Positions 26,200 through 35,565 of a DNA stretch of 64,000 nucleotides are shown here, one piece after another. Source of the DNA: Pseudomonas asplenii (lineage in GTDB: Bacteria; Pseudomonadota; Gammaproteobacteria; Pseudomonadales; Pseudomonadaceae); the NCBI RefSeq assembly GCF_900105475.1, contig NZ_LT629777.1, positions 2,356,001 through 2,420,000 of the forward strand. The letters are read 5' to 3'. How positions within the stretch are numbered: the stretch's first letter is position 1; each line of letters begins with the position of its first letter. Made by a program: the position numbers and the translations under genes. The notes below the pieces were generated by a model. The model saw nothing but the letters and a program-made list of their open reading frames with translations, was not told the DNA's origin and made no database searches.

Positions 26200-26859
26200 A
26201 TGCTCAGTTTCTCCCGGCAACGCTTCGCCACGAGGGGGCGCCTGTGCGCACTGGCACTGCTATTCAGTGCGCCGACGTTCGCTGTTGAAACGCCGCCCCT
26301 GGATGTCGAGCAGTCCCAGGTGTTTCGCGCCTGGTTCGTGCGCATCGCCCAAGAGCAACTGACCCAGGGCCCGAGTCCGCGCTGGTACCAGCAGGACTGC
26401 GCGGGCCTGGTGCGTTTCGCCGCCAACGAAGCGCTGAAGAAACACGATGACAAGTGGTTGCGGGCCAATGGCCTGTCCAACCGCTATCTGCCGCCCGAGC
26501 TGACCCTGAGCGAGTCCCAGCGCAGCCTGGCCCAGCAATGGCAGCAGGGCGGCGGCAAGGTCGGACCGTACGTCAATGCGATCAAGCTGATCCAGTTCAA
26601 CAGCCAACTGGTCAGCCGCGATCTCAACCAGGCGCGGCCCGGCGACCTGCTGTTCTTCGACCAGGGCGACGACCAGCACCTGATGATCTGGATGGGCCGC
26701 AACATCGCCTATCACACCGGCACCACCACCCCCACCGACAACGGCATGCGCTCCGCCAGCGTGCAGCAACTCATGACATGGAAGGACACCCGATGGATAC
26801 CCGATGCAACGAACCCCAACTTCATCGGCGTCTACCGGCTGAACTTCCTCTCTCGATGA
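26200..26859 (+). CDS. magC: MagC: DUF1175 protein with NlpC/P60-like catalytic pattern
   Basis: A 219-residue exported protein (signal sequence about 1-28) of the DUF1175 family (E. coli YfaT). Reading it by eye shows the NlpC/P60 arrangement: [16 protein letters not shown] with Cys67 at the helix start, [19 protein letters not shown] with His160 and IAYHTGT with His172. In NlpC/P60 endopeptidases these are the catalytic Cys, His and third polar residue, used to cut peptidoglycan stem peptides. This is my inference, not an annotation I can check. ATG 26200 is chosen, 6 bp after the magB stop; ATG 26179 is possible. The stop overlaps the magD start (ATGA). Confidence 0.82.
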   Translation: MLSFSRQRFATRGRLCALALLFSAPTFAVETPPLDVEQSQVFRAWFVRIAQEQLTQGPSPRWYQQDCAGLVRFAANEALKKHDDKWLRANGLSNRYLPPELTLSESQRSLAQQWQQGGGKVGPYVNAIKLIQFNSQLVSRDLNQARPGDLLFFDQGDDQHLMIWMGRNIAYHTGTTTPTDNGMRSASVQQLMTWKDTRWIPDATNPNFIGVYRLNFLSR

Positions 26860-29800
26860 ACGGGTCTTCCATGATGCGTCTGTTATCCCGAATGGTTTTC
26901 GTCCTGGCCGTGCTGTTGCCGGTCGCCGCAGGTGCCGCCGATGACTCGGTGGCGCCGAGCAACTACGAGCCGATTGCCGGCGAGAGCTTCTTCCTGCTCG
27001 CCGACAGCAGTTTCGCCAGCGATGAACAGGCGCTGGTTCGCCTGGAAGCTCCGGGCCGCGACTACCGGCGTTTCCGCATGGAGCCTTATGGCGGTGCGGA
27101 CATCCGCGTGTACCGCATCGATCAGCCGCTGGAGTTCCTCAAGCGCCAGAAGAACCTGCACCGGGTGGTCAGCGACGGTCAGTTCAAGGGCGAGGGGCTG
27201 TCCAACACCCTGGCCTATCTGTGGGACAACTGGTACCGCAAATCCCGCCGGGTGATGCAGCGTGCGTTCTCCTACGAGTCGCGCAAGCAGGTGACCGAGG
27301 AAGTCCCGGAGCTGAAGATGGGCGACAGCTTCAACCGGCCGACCCCCTACGACAACCCGCCGCAATACGCGCCGCTGCCGGGCCTGCCGCTGGTCACCCA
27401 GTTCCGCTACCCGCTGTGGGAGGCCAAGCCGATCCAGCCGCCCAAAGGCGTCGACCTGGCCGGTTCTTCCAGCCAATTCGTCAATGTCGCCCCCGGCAAC
27501 GTCTACATCCCGTTGGGCAAGCTCAAACCGGGTCTGTACCTGGTCGAAGCGCTGGTCGGCAAATACCGCGCGACCACCGTGGTGTTCGTCTCCAACACCG
27601 TGGCCGTCAGCAAGATCGCCGGTGACGAACTGCTGGTCTGGGCCGCGCGCAAGCACGAAGGCAGCTCGGTGCCCAAGGTCAAGGTGCTGTGGACCGACGG
27701 CCTGGGCGTGATGAGCAGCGGCGAGACCGATGCCGATGGCCTGCTGCGCCTCAAGCACGTCAGCCCGGAGCGCTCGTTCATGATCGGCGAGGATGACGAG
27801 GGCGGGGTGTTCGTCTCCGAGAACTTCTACTACGACAGTGAAATCTACGACACCAAGCTCTACGCCTTCACCGACCGGCCGTTGTACCGGCCGGGTGATT
27901 GGGTCTCGCTGAAGATCGTCGGTCGCGAATTCAAGAACGCCCGCGACTCGGTCAACCCCACCGGCGCGCCGGTGCGGGTCAGCGTGCTGGATGCCACCGG
28001 CACCACACTGCAGACCCTGGACCTGAACCTGGACGGCAAGGCCGGTACCCAGGGCCGTTTCCAACTGCCGGACAATGCCGTGGCCGGCGGTTATGAGCTG
28101 CGTTTCAATTACCGCGACCAGACCTACAGCAGCGCCTTCCGCGTCGCCGAGTACATCAAGCCGCACTTCGAAATCTCCCTCGACCTGGCCAAGCAGGACT
28201 TCCGTACCGGCGAGCCGGTCAAGGGCAAGTTGCTGCTGCTCTACCCGGACGGCAAGCCGGTGACCGATGCCCGTGTGCAACTGACCCTGCGTGCCCAGCA
28301 ACTGTCGATGGTCGATAACGAGCTGCAGTACCTCGGGCAATTCCCGGTGGAACTGACCAGCGCCGAACTGACCACTGATGACAAGGGCGAGGCGGTGCTC
28401 GACCTGCCGGCGGCGGAGAAACCGAGCCGCTACATGCTCACCGTGTTCGCCAGCGATGGCGCCGCGTACCGGGTCAAGACCACCAAGGAAATCCTCATCG
28501 AGCGTGGCGCCTCGCGTTATCGCCTGTCGGCGCCGCAGCGGTTCAGCGCCAGCGGTGAGAAGGTCGCGTTCAGCTACGCCAACGAGTCCGCCGTGGTGCA
28601 AGCCAACGCCGGCAAACCGAGCAGCTATAGCTGGGTGCGCCTGGAAGACCAGTCCACCGGCGGCGGCAAGCTGGCGGCGGGTGACAAAGGTTTCAGCATC
28701 ACCTTCGACCGTCCCGGTACCTACAACCTGTCGCTCAAGGACGAACACGAGCGCATCCTCGGCGCCACCGGCCACTCGGTGACCGGCGACGGCGTGAAAG
28801 CCGTGCCCGGCACCGTGGAAATCCTGCTCGACAAACCCGAGTACCACGCCGGCGACGAAGCCGTGGCATTGATCACTTTCCCGGAGCCGGTCAACGACGC
28901 ATTGCTGTCGTTGGAGCGCGACAAGGTCGAGGCCACCGCGCTGCTGTCCAAGGGCGCCGACTGGCTGCGCCTGGAAAAAATCAGTGACAACCAGTACCGC
29001 GCGCGGATCCCGGTGAAGGACAACTTCGCCCCCAACCTGACCTTCTCGGTGCTCTACACCAAGGGCGGCGAATACAGCTTCCAGAACGCCGGCCTCAAGG
29101 TCGCCACGCCGCAGATCGACGTGGCCATTGCCACCGACAAGGAAAGCTACCAGCCGGGTGATACCGTCTCGGTGGACCTGACCACCCAGTTCGCCGGCAA
29201 GCCGATCCCGGCGCACCTGACCGTCAGCGTGGTGGATGAAATGATCTACGCGCTGCAGCCGGAAGTGGCGCCGAGCATCGACCAGTTCTTCTATCACCCA
29301 CGCCGCAACAACGTGCGTACCAGCGCCAGTCTGTCGTTCATCAGCTACGACGTGGCCCTGCCGGGCAGTCCGGGTGCACCAGGCAAGGCCAACCGCAGTG
29401 AGCGCGGGGTGAAGGTGCTGGAGCGGCCGCGTCGCGAAGACGTCGACACCGCCGCCTGGCAGCCGGAGCTGGTCACCGACGCCAACGGCAAGGTGCGCTT
29501 CACCTTCCGCATGCCCGACTCGCTGACCCGCTGGCGCATCACCGCCCGCGCCATCGCCGATAGCGGCCAGGTGGGCCAACGCAACCAGTTCATCCGTTCC
29601 GACAAGCCGCTGTACCTGAAATGGAGTGGTCCGACCCACTTCCGCAACGGCGACCAGCCCAAGCTCGGCCTGTTTGCCTTCAGCCAGGACGACAAGCCGG
29701 CCAAGGCCGAACTGCTGATCCGCTACGCCGGCCAGGAGCAGCGCCTGCCGCTGTCGCTGAACAAGGGCATCAACTACATCCCGCTGCCGGCGGTTGCCCT

Positions 29801-31427
29801 GAGCAGCGGCGACTGGACCGCCGAGCTGCAACAGAACGGCAAGGCCCAGGACACCCTGGCCGTGCACCTCACCGCAGTGGGTGATGGCTGGCAAGTGACC
29901 CAGAGTCAGAGCCTCAGCTTAGCCAGCGGCGATACCCCGTTGAGCCTGCCGGCCGATGCCCGCGACATTCGTCTGCGCCTCGACGACAGCCCGCAAGCGC
30001 TGTTCCGCGCTAGCCTCGACGACCTGCTCAGCTACCCCTACGGTGGCGTTGAACAGACCGCCAGCCAGCTGCTGCCGCTGAGCATTGCCTACCCGGCGCT
30101 GTCGGGTAACGCGCAGATCCGTGATCGCCTGCGCCTGATCCTGCAGAACAGTCGCCTGCGCCTGGTGTCGATGGCAGGTCCCGATGCCTGGTTCACCTGG
30201 TGGGGTGAAGACGTCACGCCGGATGCGTTCCTCACCGGCTACGCCTATTACGCCGACTGGTACGCCAGCAAGGCCCTGGGTGTGAGCCTGCCGCCGGAGC
30301 ACTGGCAGCGGGTGCTGGACGTCTATGGCAAGCAGGCCGCCGCCACGCCGTTGCTGCAACGGGCACTGGTGCTGTCGTTCGCCAAGGACATGCAACTGCC
30401 GGTCAATACCTTGCTCAGCGGGCTGATGGAGGAGCTGGCGAAAGCTGGCGAGGGCGACAACGCCAATCTGCTGGATGACGGTGAAGACAGCGTGGTAATG
30501 GGCGCGCCGGACTCGGCCTTGGGCCTGGCCAGCGCACGGGTGCTGACCGCCGCACTGGCCCGGCAGAGCAAGGTGGCCTTGCCGGATGCGTTCAGCAAGC
30601 AATTGCCGGCCGCCGAACAGCGCCTCGGCGCCAGCTCGCAGCCGTTCGCCACGGCCCTGAGCCTGTCGCTCAAACCGTTCAATGCCGAGCAGGCCCAGGC
30701 ACTGCTGCAGCGCCTGCTGCCGCAGCAATCGACCCTGGAACGGGCACTGGCCCTGACCTGGCTGCAACGCAGCGTCGAGCAGACGCCGAAAATGGTCAAC
30801 CTGACTCCGGGCGAAGGCTGGCAGGTCCGCCAGGGCGGTGCCGGTGAGGTCTACTGGCAGTGGCAAGGTTCGGGCGTGCCGAGTGTGTTGACCCTGAGCG
30901 GTGCGCAGGAGCGTCCGCTGCGGGCCAACCTGAGCTACCTCAGCCAGGACAAGGCCGCCGCCGACCTGCCGGTGCAGATCAAGCGCCGTCTGCTGGAACT
31001 GGTGCCGGATGGTGACGCCAACACCTTCAGCCTCAAGGCCGTGGGTGACAAGCCGTTGTCCAGCGACAGCCTCTACCTGGATGAAGTGATCCTCACCAGC
31101 AAGGCCGCCAAGCCCGTGCGCTACGGCATGCTCGAACTGCCACTGCCGCCGGGTGCGGATGTCGAACGCACCACCTGGGGCGTCAACCTCGCCGGATTGG
31201 CCGGCGAGGAAGCCACGCCGCTGGAGAAGGCGCATTTCGAGCCGGGGCAGATGGCCTATGGCGTGCCGGTCAACAGCCTCAATGGCGAAGTGCGCGTGCG
31301 CCACCTGATCCGCTTCTCGCAGAAAGGCCAGTTCAAACTGCCGCCGGCGCGCTTCAGCCAGATCTATGCGCCGCAGTTCCAGGCCCAGGAACAAAAAGCA
31401 GCCCTCGGACAAGTCACGGTCGAATGA
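26856..31427 (+). CDS. magD: MagD: alpha-2-macroglobulin-like protein without thioester
   Basis: A 1523-residue periplasmic alpha-2-macroglobulin-like protein (E. coli YfaS type). A signal peptide covers about residues 1-27. Macroglobulin domains follow, with the family pattern [15 protein letters not shown] near residue 338. A probable bait-like, protease-sensitive loop ([17 protein letters not shown]) occurs near residue 835, then the A2M domain with [21 protein letters not shown]. The thioester site that normally reads C-x-E-Q is GVEQ here (Gly1064 to Gln1067), so covalent trapping of proteases is not possible. In P. aeruginosa MagD is processed from 165 to about 100 kDa, binds elastase, and forms a complex with MagA, MagB and MagF. 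The start overlaps magC by four bases. Confidence 0.93.
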   Translation: MNGSSMMRLLSRMVFVLAVLLPVAAGAADDSVAPSNYEPIAGESFFLLADSSFASDEQALVRLEAPGRDYRRFRMEPYGGADIRVYRIDQPLEFLKRQKNLHRVVSDGQFKGEGLSNTLAYLWDNWYRKSRRVMQRAFSYESRKQVTEEVPELKMGDSFNRPTPYDNPPQYAPLPGLPLVTQFRYPLWEAKPIQPPKGVDLAGSSSQFVNVAPGNVYIPLGKLKPGLYLVEALVGKYRATTVVFVSNTVAVSKIAGDELLVWAARKHEGSSVPKVKVLWTDGLGVMSSGETDADGLLRLKHVSPERSFMIGEDDEGGVFVSENFYYDSEIYDTKLYAFTDRPLYRPGDWVSLKIVGREFKNARDSVNPTGAPVRVSVLDATGTTLQTLDLNLDGKAGTQGRFQLPDNAVAGGYELRFNYRDQTYSSAFRVAEYIKPHFEISLDLAKQDFRTGEPVKGKLLLLYPDGKPVTDARVQLTLRAQQLSMVDNELQYLGQFPVELTSAELTTDDKGEAVLDLPAAEKPSRYMLTVFASDGAAYRVKTTKEILIERGASRYRLSAPQRFSASGEKVAFSYANESAVVQANAGKPSSYSWVRLEDQSTGGGKLAAGDKGFSITFDRPGTYNLSLKDEHERILGATGHSVTGDGVKAVPGTVEILLDKPEYHAGDEAVALITFPEPVNDALLSLERDKVEATALLSKGADWLRLEKISDNQYRARIPVKDNFAPNLTFSVLYTKGGEYSFQNAGLKVATPQIDVAIATDKESYQPGDTVSVDLTTQFAGKPIPAHLTVSVVDEMIYALQPEVAPSIDQFFYHPRRNNVRTSASLSFISYDVALPGSPGAPGKANRSERGVKVLERPRREDVDTAAWQPELVTDANGKVRFTFRMPDSLTRWRITARAIADSGQVGQRNQFIRSDKPLYLKWSGPTHFRNGDQPKLGLFAFSQDDKPAKAELLIRYAGQEQRLPLSLNKGINYIPLPAVALSSGDWTAELQQNGKAQDTLAVHLTAVGDGWQVTQSQSLSLASGDTPLSLPADARDIRLRLDDSPQALFRASLDDLLSYPYGGVEQTASQLLPLSIAYPALSGNAQIRDRLRLILQNSRLRLVSMAGPDAWFTWWGEDVTPDAFLTGYAYYADWYASKALGVSLPPEHWQRVLDVYGKQAAATPLLQRALVLSFAKDMQLPVNTLLSGLMEELAKAGEGDNANLLDDGEDSVVMGAPDSALGLASARVLTAALARQSKVALPDAFSKQLPAAEQRLGASSQPFATALSLSLKPFNAEQAQALLQRLLPQQSTLERALALTWLQRSVEQTPKMVNLTPGEGWQVRQGGAGEVYWQWQGSGVPSVLTLSGAQERPLRANLSYLSQDKAAADLPVQIKRRLLELVPDGDANTFSLKAVGDKPLSSDSLYLDEVILTSKAAKPVRYGMLELPLPPGADVERTTWGVNLAGLAGEEATPLEKAHFEPGQMAYGVPVNSLNGEVRVRHLIRFSQKGQFKLPPARFSQIYAPQFQAQEQKAALGQVTVE

Positions 31428-31428
31428 C

Positions 31429-33075
31429 ATGACCCGAACGCTGACCTGGCTACTGCTGTGCATCCTGCCTCTGCTGGCGACGGCAGAGGAGGCACCGTTG
31501 CGCCTGGCCTGGAAAACCGCTGACGGCTACGAACTGGTGCACCTGAACACTACCCAGGTGCTCAACCGCGAGCCGCTGCCGGCAGACCTGCAAACGCCGC
31601 TGGGCAGCCTGTGGAAACTGTTCGTCTACGCCTGGCTGGTGGACACCGACCAGCAGGAGCCGGCCTACGACTGCCACGGCCAGGACCGCGAGGAAGTCTA
31701 TTGTTGCACCGCGGGCGGCAGCATCGCCCGCGATGCGGCGCTGGTCCGTTCCTGTGGCCTGTACTTCGACCCCAAACGCCTGAATATCGATGCCGGCCGG
31801 TGGCGTGATTACTGGCAGGCGCGTCGGGCACCTGCCTGGCTGCTCGGTCTCGATCAACTGCAACCGCAGACCCGCGTCCCCGTGGCACAACTGCTGGAGG
31901 TGCTGCGCACGTTGCCGGCCCAGGACACGGCGCGCAGGCTGCTGCTCGATGTGGTGCTCAACGCCGCCGACGGCCAGGCCGTGGCGGTGCTGGGCGGGCG
32001 CTTGCGGATCAAGACCTGGAGTTGGCTCGGCGACCAGGATCCGCAGTCGCGCCAGGGCGGTTTCGCCGGCTGGCTGGCGGATGGGACGCCGCTCTGGGGC
32101 GGAGGTCGCGGTACCAGTCAGATGGTGCTGCGGCACTACTCGGACGTACTCGGTACTTTCCTGCCCGCGCCGCAGGCGGAGGATGCCGGGCGTTGCGTAC
32201 AGGTCGAACTGTTCTCGCGTTATCCACTCAAGGGCGTCAGTCGTGCCGATGGCCAGGCCGCCGCGCAGGGGGCGCTGCAAGGTCACTACCGGGTGGACTT
32301 CGCCAACGGCAACCAACTGGACATCGAAAGTGCCGGTGAACTGTTCCTGTTGCAGAACGCCGGCCAGCCGCAACTGGTGGCCCGGCTCGATCGCGAGGAG
32401 TACGTCGCCCGGGTGTTGCAGCGTGAGGCCAAGAGTGAGCCGATCGAAGCCGCCAAGGCCCTGGCCGTGGCGATCCGCAGCTACCTGTTGCAGAACGCCG
32501 GGCGCAGCGGCGATTGCCTGAGCATCGACGACAGCAGCAGCCGTCAACGCGTCGCCCCGCGTCCCGCCACGGCCGAGGCCCGGGGGATTGCGGCCTGGAC
32601 CAGCGACCTGGTGCTGGCCGGCAGCCCGGTGACCTACCACTCCGACCAGACGGGCCCGGACAAGCTGTCCTGGCAGCAGGCGGTGGAGCAGGCCAACAAT
32701 GGCGCGCGCTTCGACCAGATTCTCCAGCACGCCTACCCCCGGGCGAGCCTGAGTCGCTGGGACAACCCGGTGGCCTCCTGCGACCCCTTGCCTGCGGCCC
32801 AGGAATGGCTGCTCAAACAGCGCCGGGTCTGGCGCCAGCGGCTGGACCGGGAGGTCGGCTATAACGAACTGAGCCGGTTCGCCGTCTGCCGTGTGTCGTT
32901 CGGCCGGCCTTACGTCGACCGCGAGCGCCAGCGCATCTACGTGCGCGGCGTGCTGACCCAGCAGGACCGTCTCGACCTCACCCATGAATACCTGCACCTG
33001 GCGTTCGAGGCCCACCCGAACGGTCAGGACGAAGACTACATCGAAGGGCTTGCCCGCCACCTGTTACTGGAATAG
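31429..33075 (+). CDS. magE: MagE: DUF2300 protein with PBP-like, SpoIID-like and HExxH segments
   Basis: A 548-residue exported protein (signal 1-19) of the DUF2300 family (E. coli YfaQ). Three enzyme-like segments can be seen. Residues 55-230 carry PLGSLWKLF (SxxK, Ser60-Lys63), VRSCGLYF (Ser108) and RIKTWSW (Lys195-Thr-Trp), spaced and ordered like the three motifs of penicillin-binding proteins. Residues 322-405 resemble SpoIID: EEYVARVLQREAKSEPIEA with Glu333, AAKALAVAIRSYLL, and SIDDSSSRQRV. The C-terminus has HEYLH (519-523) with a downstream YIEGLARHLLLE (Glu539), the gluzincin zinc pattern. The three assignments are my inference from motif order. It begins 1 bp after the magD stop. 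Confidence 0.85.
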   Translation: MTRTLTWLLLCILPLLATAEEAPLRLAWKTADGYELVHLNTTQVLNREPLPADLQTPLGSLWKLFVYAWLVDTDQQEPAYDCHGQDREEVYCCTAGGSIARDAALVRSCGLYFDPKRLNIDAGRWRDYWQARRAPAWLLGLDQLQPQTRVPVAQLLEVLRTLPAQDTARRLLLDVVLNAADGQAVAVLGGRLRIKTWSWLGDQDPQSRQGGFAGWLADGTPLWGGGRGTSQMVLRHYSDVLGTFLPAPQAEDAGRCVQVELFSRYPLKGVSRADGQAAAQGALQGHYRVDFANGNQLDIESAGELFLLQNAGQPQLVARLDREEYVARVLQREAKSEPIEAAKALAVAIRSYLLQNAGRSGDCLSIDDSSSRQRVAPRPATAEARGIAAWTSDLVLAGSPVTYHSDQTGPDKLSWQQAVEQANNGARFDQILQHAYPRASLSRWDNPVASCDPLPAAQEWLLKQRRVWRQRLDREVGYNELSRFAVCRVSFGRPYVDRERQRIYVRGVLTQQDRLDLTHEYLHLAFEAHPNGQDEDYIEGLARHLLLE

Positions 33076-33078
33076 GTC

Positions 33079-33894
33079 ATGATATTGCGCACCTCCACCC
33101 TAGCCCTGTTCCTCGCCGCCCTGGCTGTGCTGAACACGGCGTCTGCCGACAGCGGCATCAAGCTCGACACCCCACGCGGTGGCTGGCGCCAGGGCTCGCC
33201 GGACGGTGAGAACTACAGCCAGACCGTCAACTACCCGGCCTCCTCGGTCAACACGCCGCTGGGCCAGGCTGACACGGCGCGAATCATGGGCCAGATCAAG
33301 GGTGCGCCGAAGAACGCCCGTGAGCCGGGCAACCTGATCGTCAATGGCGTGAGCATGCCGCTCAAACTCGATGCGTCGGGTAACTTCGATCGGCCCTTCG
33401 CATTCCCCAATGGCACCAACAGCGTCGAAGTCCGCAGCCCCGACGGCCAGCAGCGCAAGCGCGTGCAGTTCCTCAATTCCGGCGGTGCGACCAAGGCCAA
33501 GCTGCGCATTCTGCTGTCCTGGGACAGCGACCACACCGACCTCGACCTGCACGTGGTCACGCCGGACGGCGCGCACATCTGGTACGGCGACCGCACCGCG
33601 CCCAACGGCGGTTCGCTGGATGTCGACGTGACCACTGGCTACGGCCCGGAGATCTTCTCCATGCCGGCGCCGATCAAGGGCCAGTACCTGATCTACGTGA
33701 ACTACTACGGCGGCGGCTACCGCAGCGATGATGACGAGGACGGCGGCCAGGAAAATGCCGTACAGGCGCTGACCACGGCGAAGATCACGCTGATCACGGA
33801 AGAGGGCACGGTGAACGAGAAGATGGAGTCCTTCATCGTCCCGATGCGCGCGCCAGGTGAGCTGACGTTGGTGCGCAAGTTCAGTTATCCCTGA
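33079..33894 (+). CDS. magF: MagF: DUF2135 periplasmic protein, paralogue of MagA
   Basis: A 271-residue exported protein (signal about 1-23, ending TASA) of the DUF2135 family. It shares with MagA the core SWDSDHTDLDLHVVTPDGAH, the loop YGPEIFSMPAPIKGQYLIYV and the end SFIVPMRAPGELTLVRKF, and has an acidic insert SDDDEDGGQ near residue 215. It starts three bases after the magE stop and closes the operon. In P. aeruginosa MagF is also part of the MagD complex, so the two DUF2135 proteins may form a matched pair. Confidence 0.9.
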   Translation: MILRTSTLALFLAALAVLNTASADSGIKLDTPRGGWRQGSPDGENYSQTVNYPASSVNTPLGQADTARIMGQIKGAPKNAREPGNLIVNGVSMPLKLDASGNFDRPFAFPNGTNSVEVRSPDGQQRKRVQFLNSGGATKAKLRILLSWDSDHTDLDLHVVTPDGAHIWYGDRTAPNGGSLDVDVTTGYGPEIFSMPAPIKGQYLIYVNYYGGGYRSDDDEDGGQENAVQALTTAKITLITEEGTVNEKMESFIVPMRAPGELTLVRKFSYP

Positions 33895-33930
33895 GACCGC
33901 TGCGGTTCCCGGTTGATGAGCAAGGCTTGA

Positions 33931-34033
33931 GGGCCTCTTCGCGGGCAAGCCCGGCTCCTACAAGTACTGCGTCGTACACAACATCTGTGAACGACATCGC
34001 ACGGTAGGCGCCGGGCTTGCCCGCGAAAGGGCC
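33931..34033. repeat. REP pair after the mag operon
   Basis: Arms at 33931-33961 and 34004-34033 are near-exact reverse complements around GCGGGCAAGCCCGGC, with 42 bases between them. The doublet lies between convergent magF and the LRR gene and may protect or end both transcripts. Confidence 0.88.
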
Positions 34034-34080
34034 CGAGAGAACACTGCAACTCTGCGCACTCGCTGGAAGCCGGCTGAGCT

Positions 34081-35565
34081 TCAGATCCCCGGGCCGATCA
34101 CTCGCGCGGGCAGCTTGGCCAACCGATCCCAGCCGTCGGCGTCGATCCCGGTGCAGTTTTGCAGTAACAGCCTTTGCAACGGCAACGCCTCCAGTACGGA
34201 CACTGCGGCCGTAGTGATCTGTGACTCTCCCGGGCCGCTCGTAAGCGTCAGGCTTTGCAGCGGCAGGTGTGCGAGGTGGGCGACGCCGTCGTCGGTGAGC
34301 CAGGGACTGTCATACAGGCCGAGGCGTTGCAGTGGCAGACCGCGTAGGCAGGCCAGGTCGGCATCGCGCAGGTTCAGGCCGCCGATTTCAAGCTCTTCCA
34401 ATGGCAGACCCAGTTCGACCAGTGTTCGCAGAGCCTTGCCGTCGACGCCATTGCAGAAGTTGAGGCTCAGCCGTTTCAGCGGCAGGCCGGCCAGTTGTTC
34501 CAGTTCCTTGTGGGTGATCTCGTTCAAGGACAGGTCCAGCGATTCCAGCGCCAGGCCGCGCAGGTCGGCCAGCGTGTCTGCACTGATGCCCTGCACGTCG
34601 CAAAGCCCCAGCCGCTTGAGGGGGAAGCCGTGCAGGGTATCGAGTCGCTCGATCATTACCCGCGAGGCTTTCAGGTCCAGATCGGCGAGCGGCATGCCTT
34701 CCAGCTCGGCAATGTCCTCCTCGCTGACCGATGCGGACTGCAGTGACAGTCGCTCGATCGGCAGCTCGCGGATAGCCTGCAGGGTGGACTCGTTGGCGTA
34801 ACAGTCATCGAGGCTCAGCGAGCGCAAGGCCGTCAGGCTTTGTAGCCAGTCCGTGTTTTCCAGTAGGGCGAGACGCCCCTTGCCGAGCGACAGGCGTTCG
34901 AGTGGGTGCCTGGACAGGTGCGCCATGCCACGCCAGGTGAGCTGTTCGATACGCTCCAGTTCCAGTGAGCGCAATGGCAGCCTGGAAAGTTCGAGCAGGC
35001 CGGCATCGGTGACTTCATCACAACGGTTCAGCGACAGTGCCTGCAACGCACTGTTGCCCAGGCGCTGGAGCAAATCGTCGTCGAAATCATCACCGTAGGT
35101 TGCCAGCTTCAGCCGACGCAGCCGCTCGAGTGACGGCAGGCAGGTCTCGTTGTCCGTGCGTGCAAAACCACTGATCTCCAGCGTCTCCAGCGCCAGGGCG
35201 GGCAAGCGGCGCCACAGCTCCTGATCACAGCTGAAGTTGGGGCTGTCGAGTAGCAGCGTACGCAGTGGCAGTCCGGCCAGGGCATTCAGCCAGTCCGGTT
35301 CGGCGTCGCTCAGTTCCAGTCGGTCGACCGGCAGCCCGCGAAGCTGCGGCAGCCAGGCTCTGGGGCGGTTGGCGTGTGGCCTGGCCTTCAACTCGGCAAC
35401 CAGCGCCAGAGCGGCCGGATCACCGAGGCCAGCCGCTACGCGCAAGCCATCCAGGGCGATGTCGGCGGTGTCGAGCAGATCGCGATACAGCGCTGCACGT
35501 GTCGCAATATCGTCGGGTGCGGCAGCCAGTCGGTCCATCAGGGCTTTGCGGTGGGGATTCAGCAC
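34081..35565 (-). CDS. Leucine-rich-repeat protein
   Basis: A 494-residue protein without signal peptide or membrane segment, made almost entirely of leucine-rich repeats from about residue 70 to the end. The repeats have a period of about 22-25 residues, with the recurring pattern LPLRSLELERIEQLT and LPLKRLSLNFCNGVD; I count roughly 15. The N-terminal 60 residues (LNPHRKALMDRLAAAPDDIATRAALY) form a short helical cap. The start is GTG 35565, which overlaps the stop of the GGDEF-EAL gene (GTGCTGA), so the two are translationally coupled. Such repeats usually bind proteins; the partner is unknown, with the upstream c-di-GMP protein as the first candidate. Confidence 0.82.
   Translation of the reverse strand: MLNPHRKALMDRLAAAPDDIATRAALYRDLLDTADIALDGLRVAAGLGDPAALALVAELKARPHANRPRAWLPQLRGLPVDRLELSDAEPDWLNALAGLPLRTLLLDSPNFSCDQELWRRLPALALETLEISGFARTDNETCLPSLERLRRLKLATYGDDFDDDLLQRLGNSALQALSLNRCDEVTDAGLLELSRLPLRSLELERIEQLTWRGMAHLSRHPLERLSLGKGRLALLENTDWLQSLTALRSLSLDDCYANESTLQAIRELPIERLSLQSASVSEEDIAELEGMPLADLDLKASRVMIERLDTLHGFPLKRLGLCDVQGISADTLADLRGLALESLDLSLNEITHKELEQLAGLPLKRLSLNFCNGVDGKALRTLVELGLPLEELEIGGLNLRDADLACLRGLPLQRLGLYDSPWLTDDGVAHLAHLPLQSLTLTSGPGESQITTAAVSVLEALPLQRLLLQNCTGIDADGWDRLAKLPARVIGPGI

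Noticed and set aside
26883..29894. A 1003-codon open frame on the minus strand
   Set aside because: It is opposite magD, a well-supported macroglobulin gene. High G+C coding DNA produces such long antisense frames; the protein is of low-complexity appearance (rich in Gly, Val, His, Gln) with no family resemblance.
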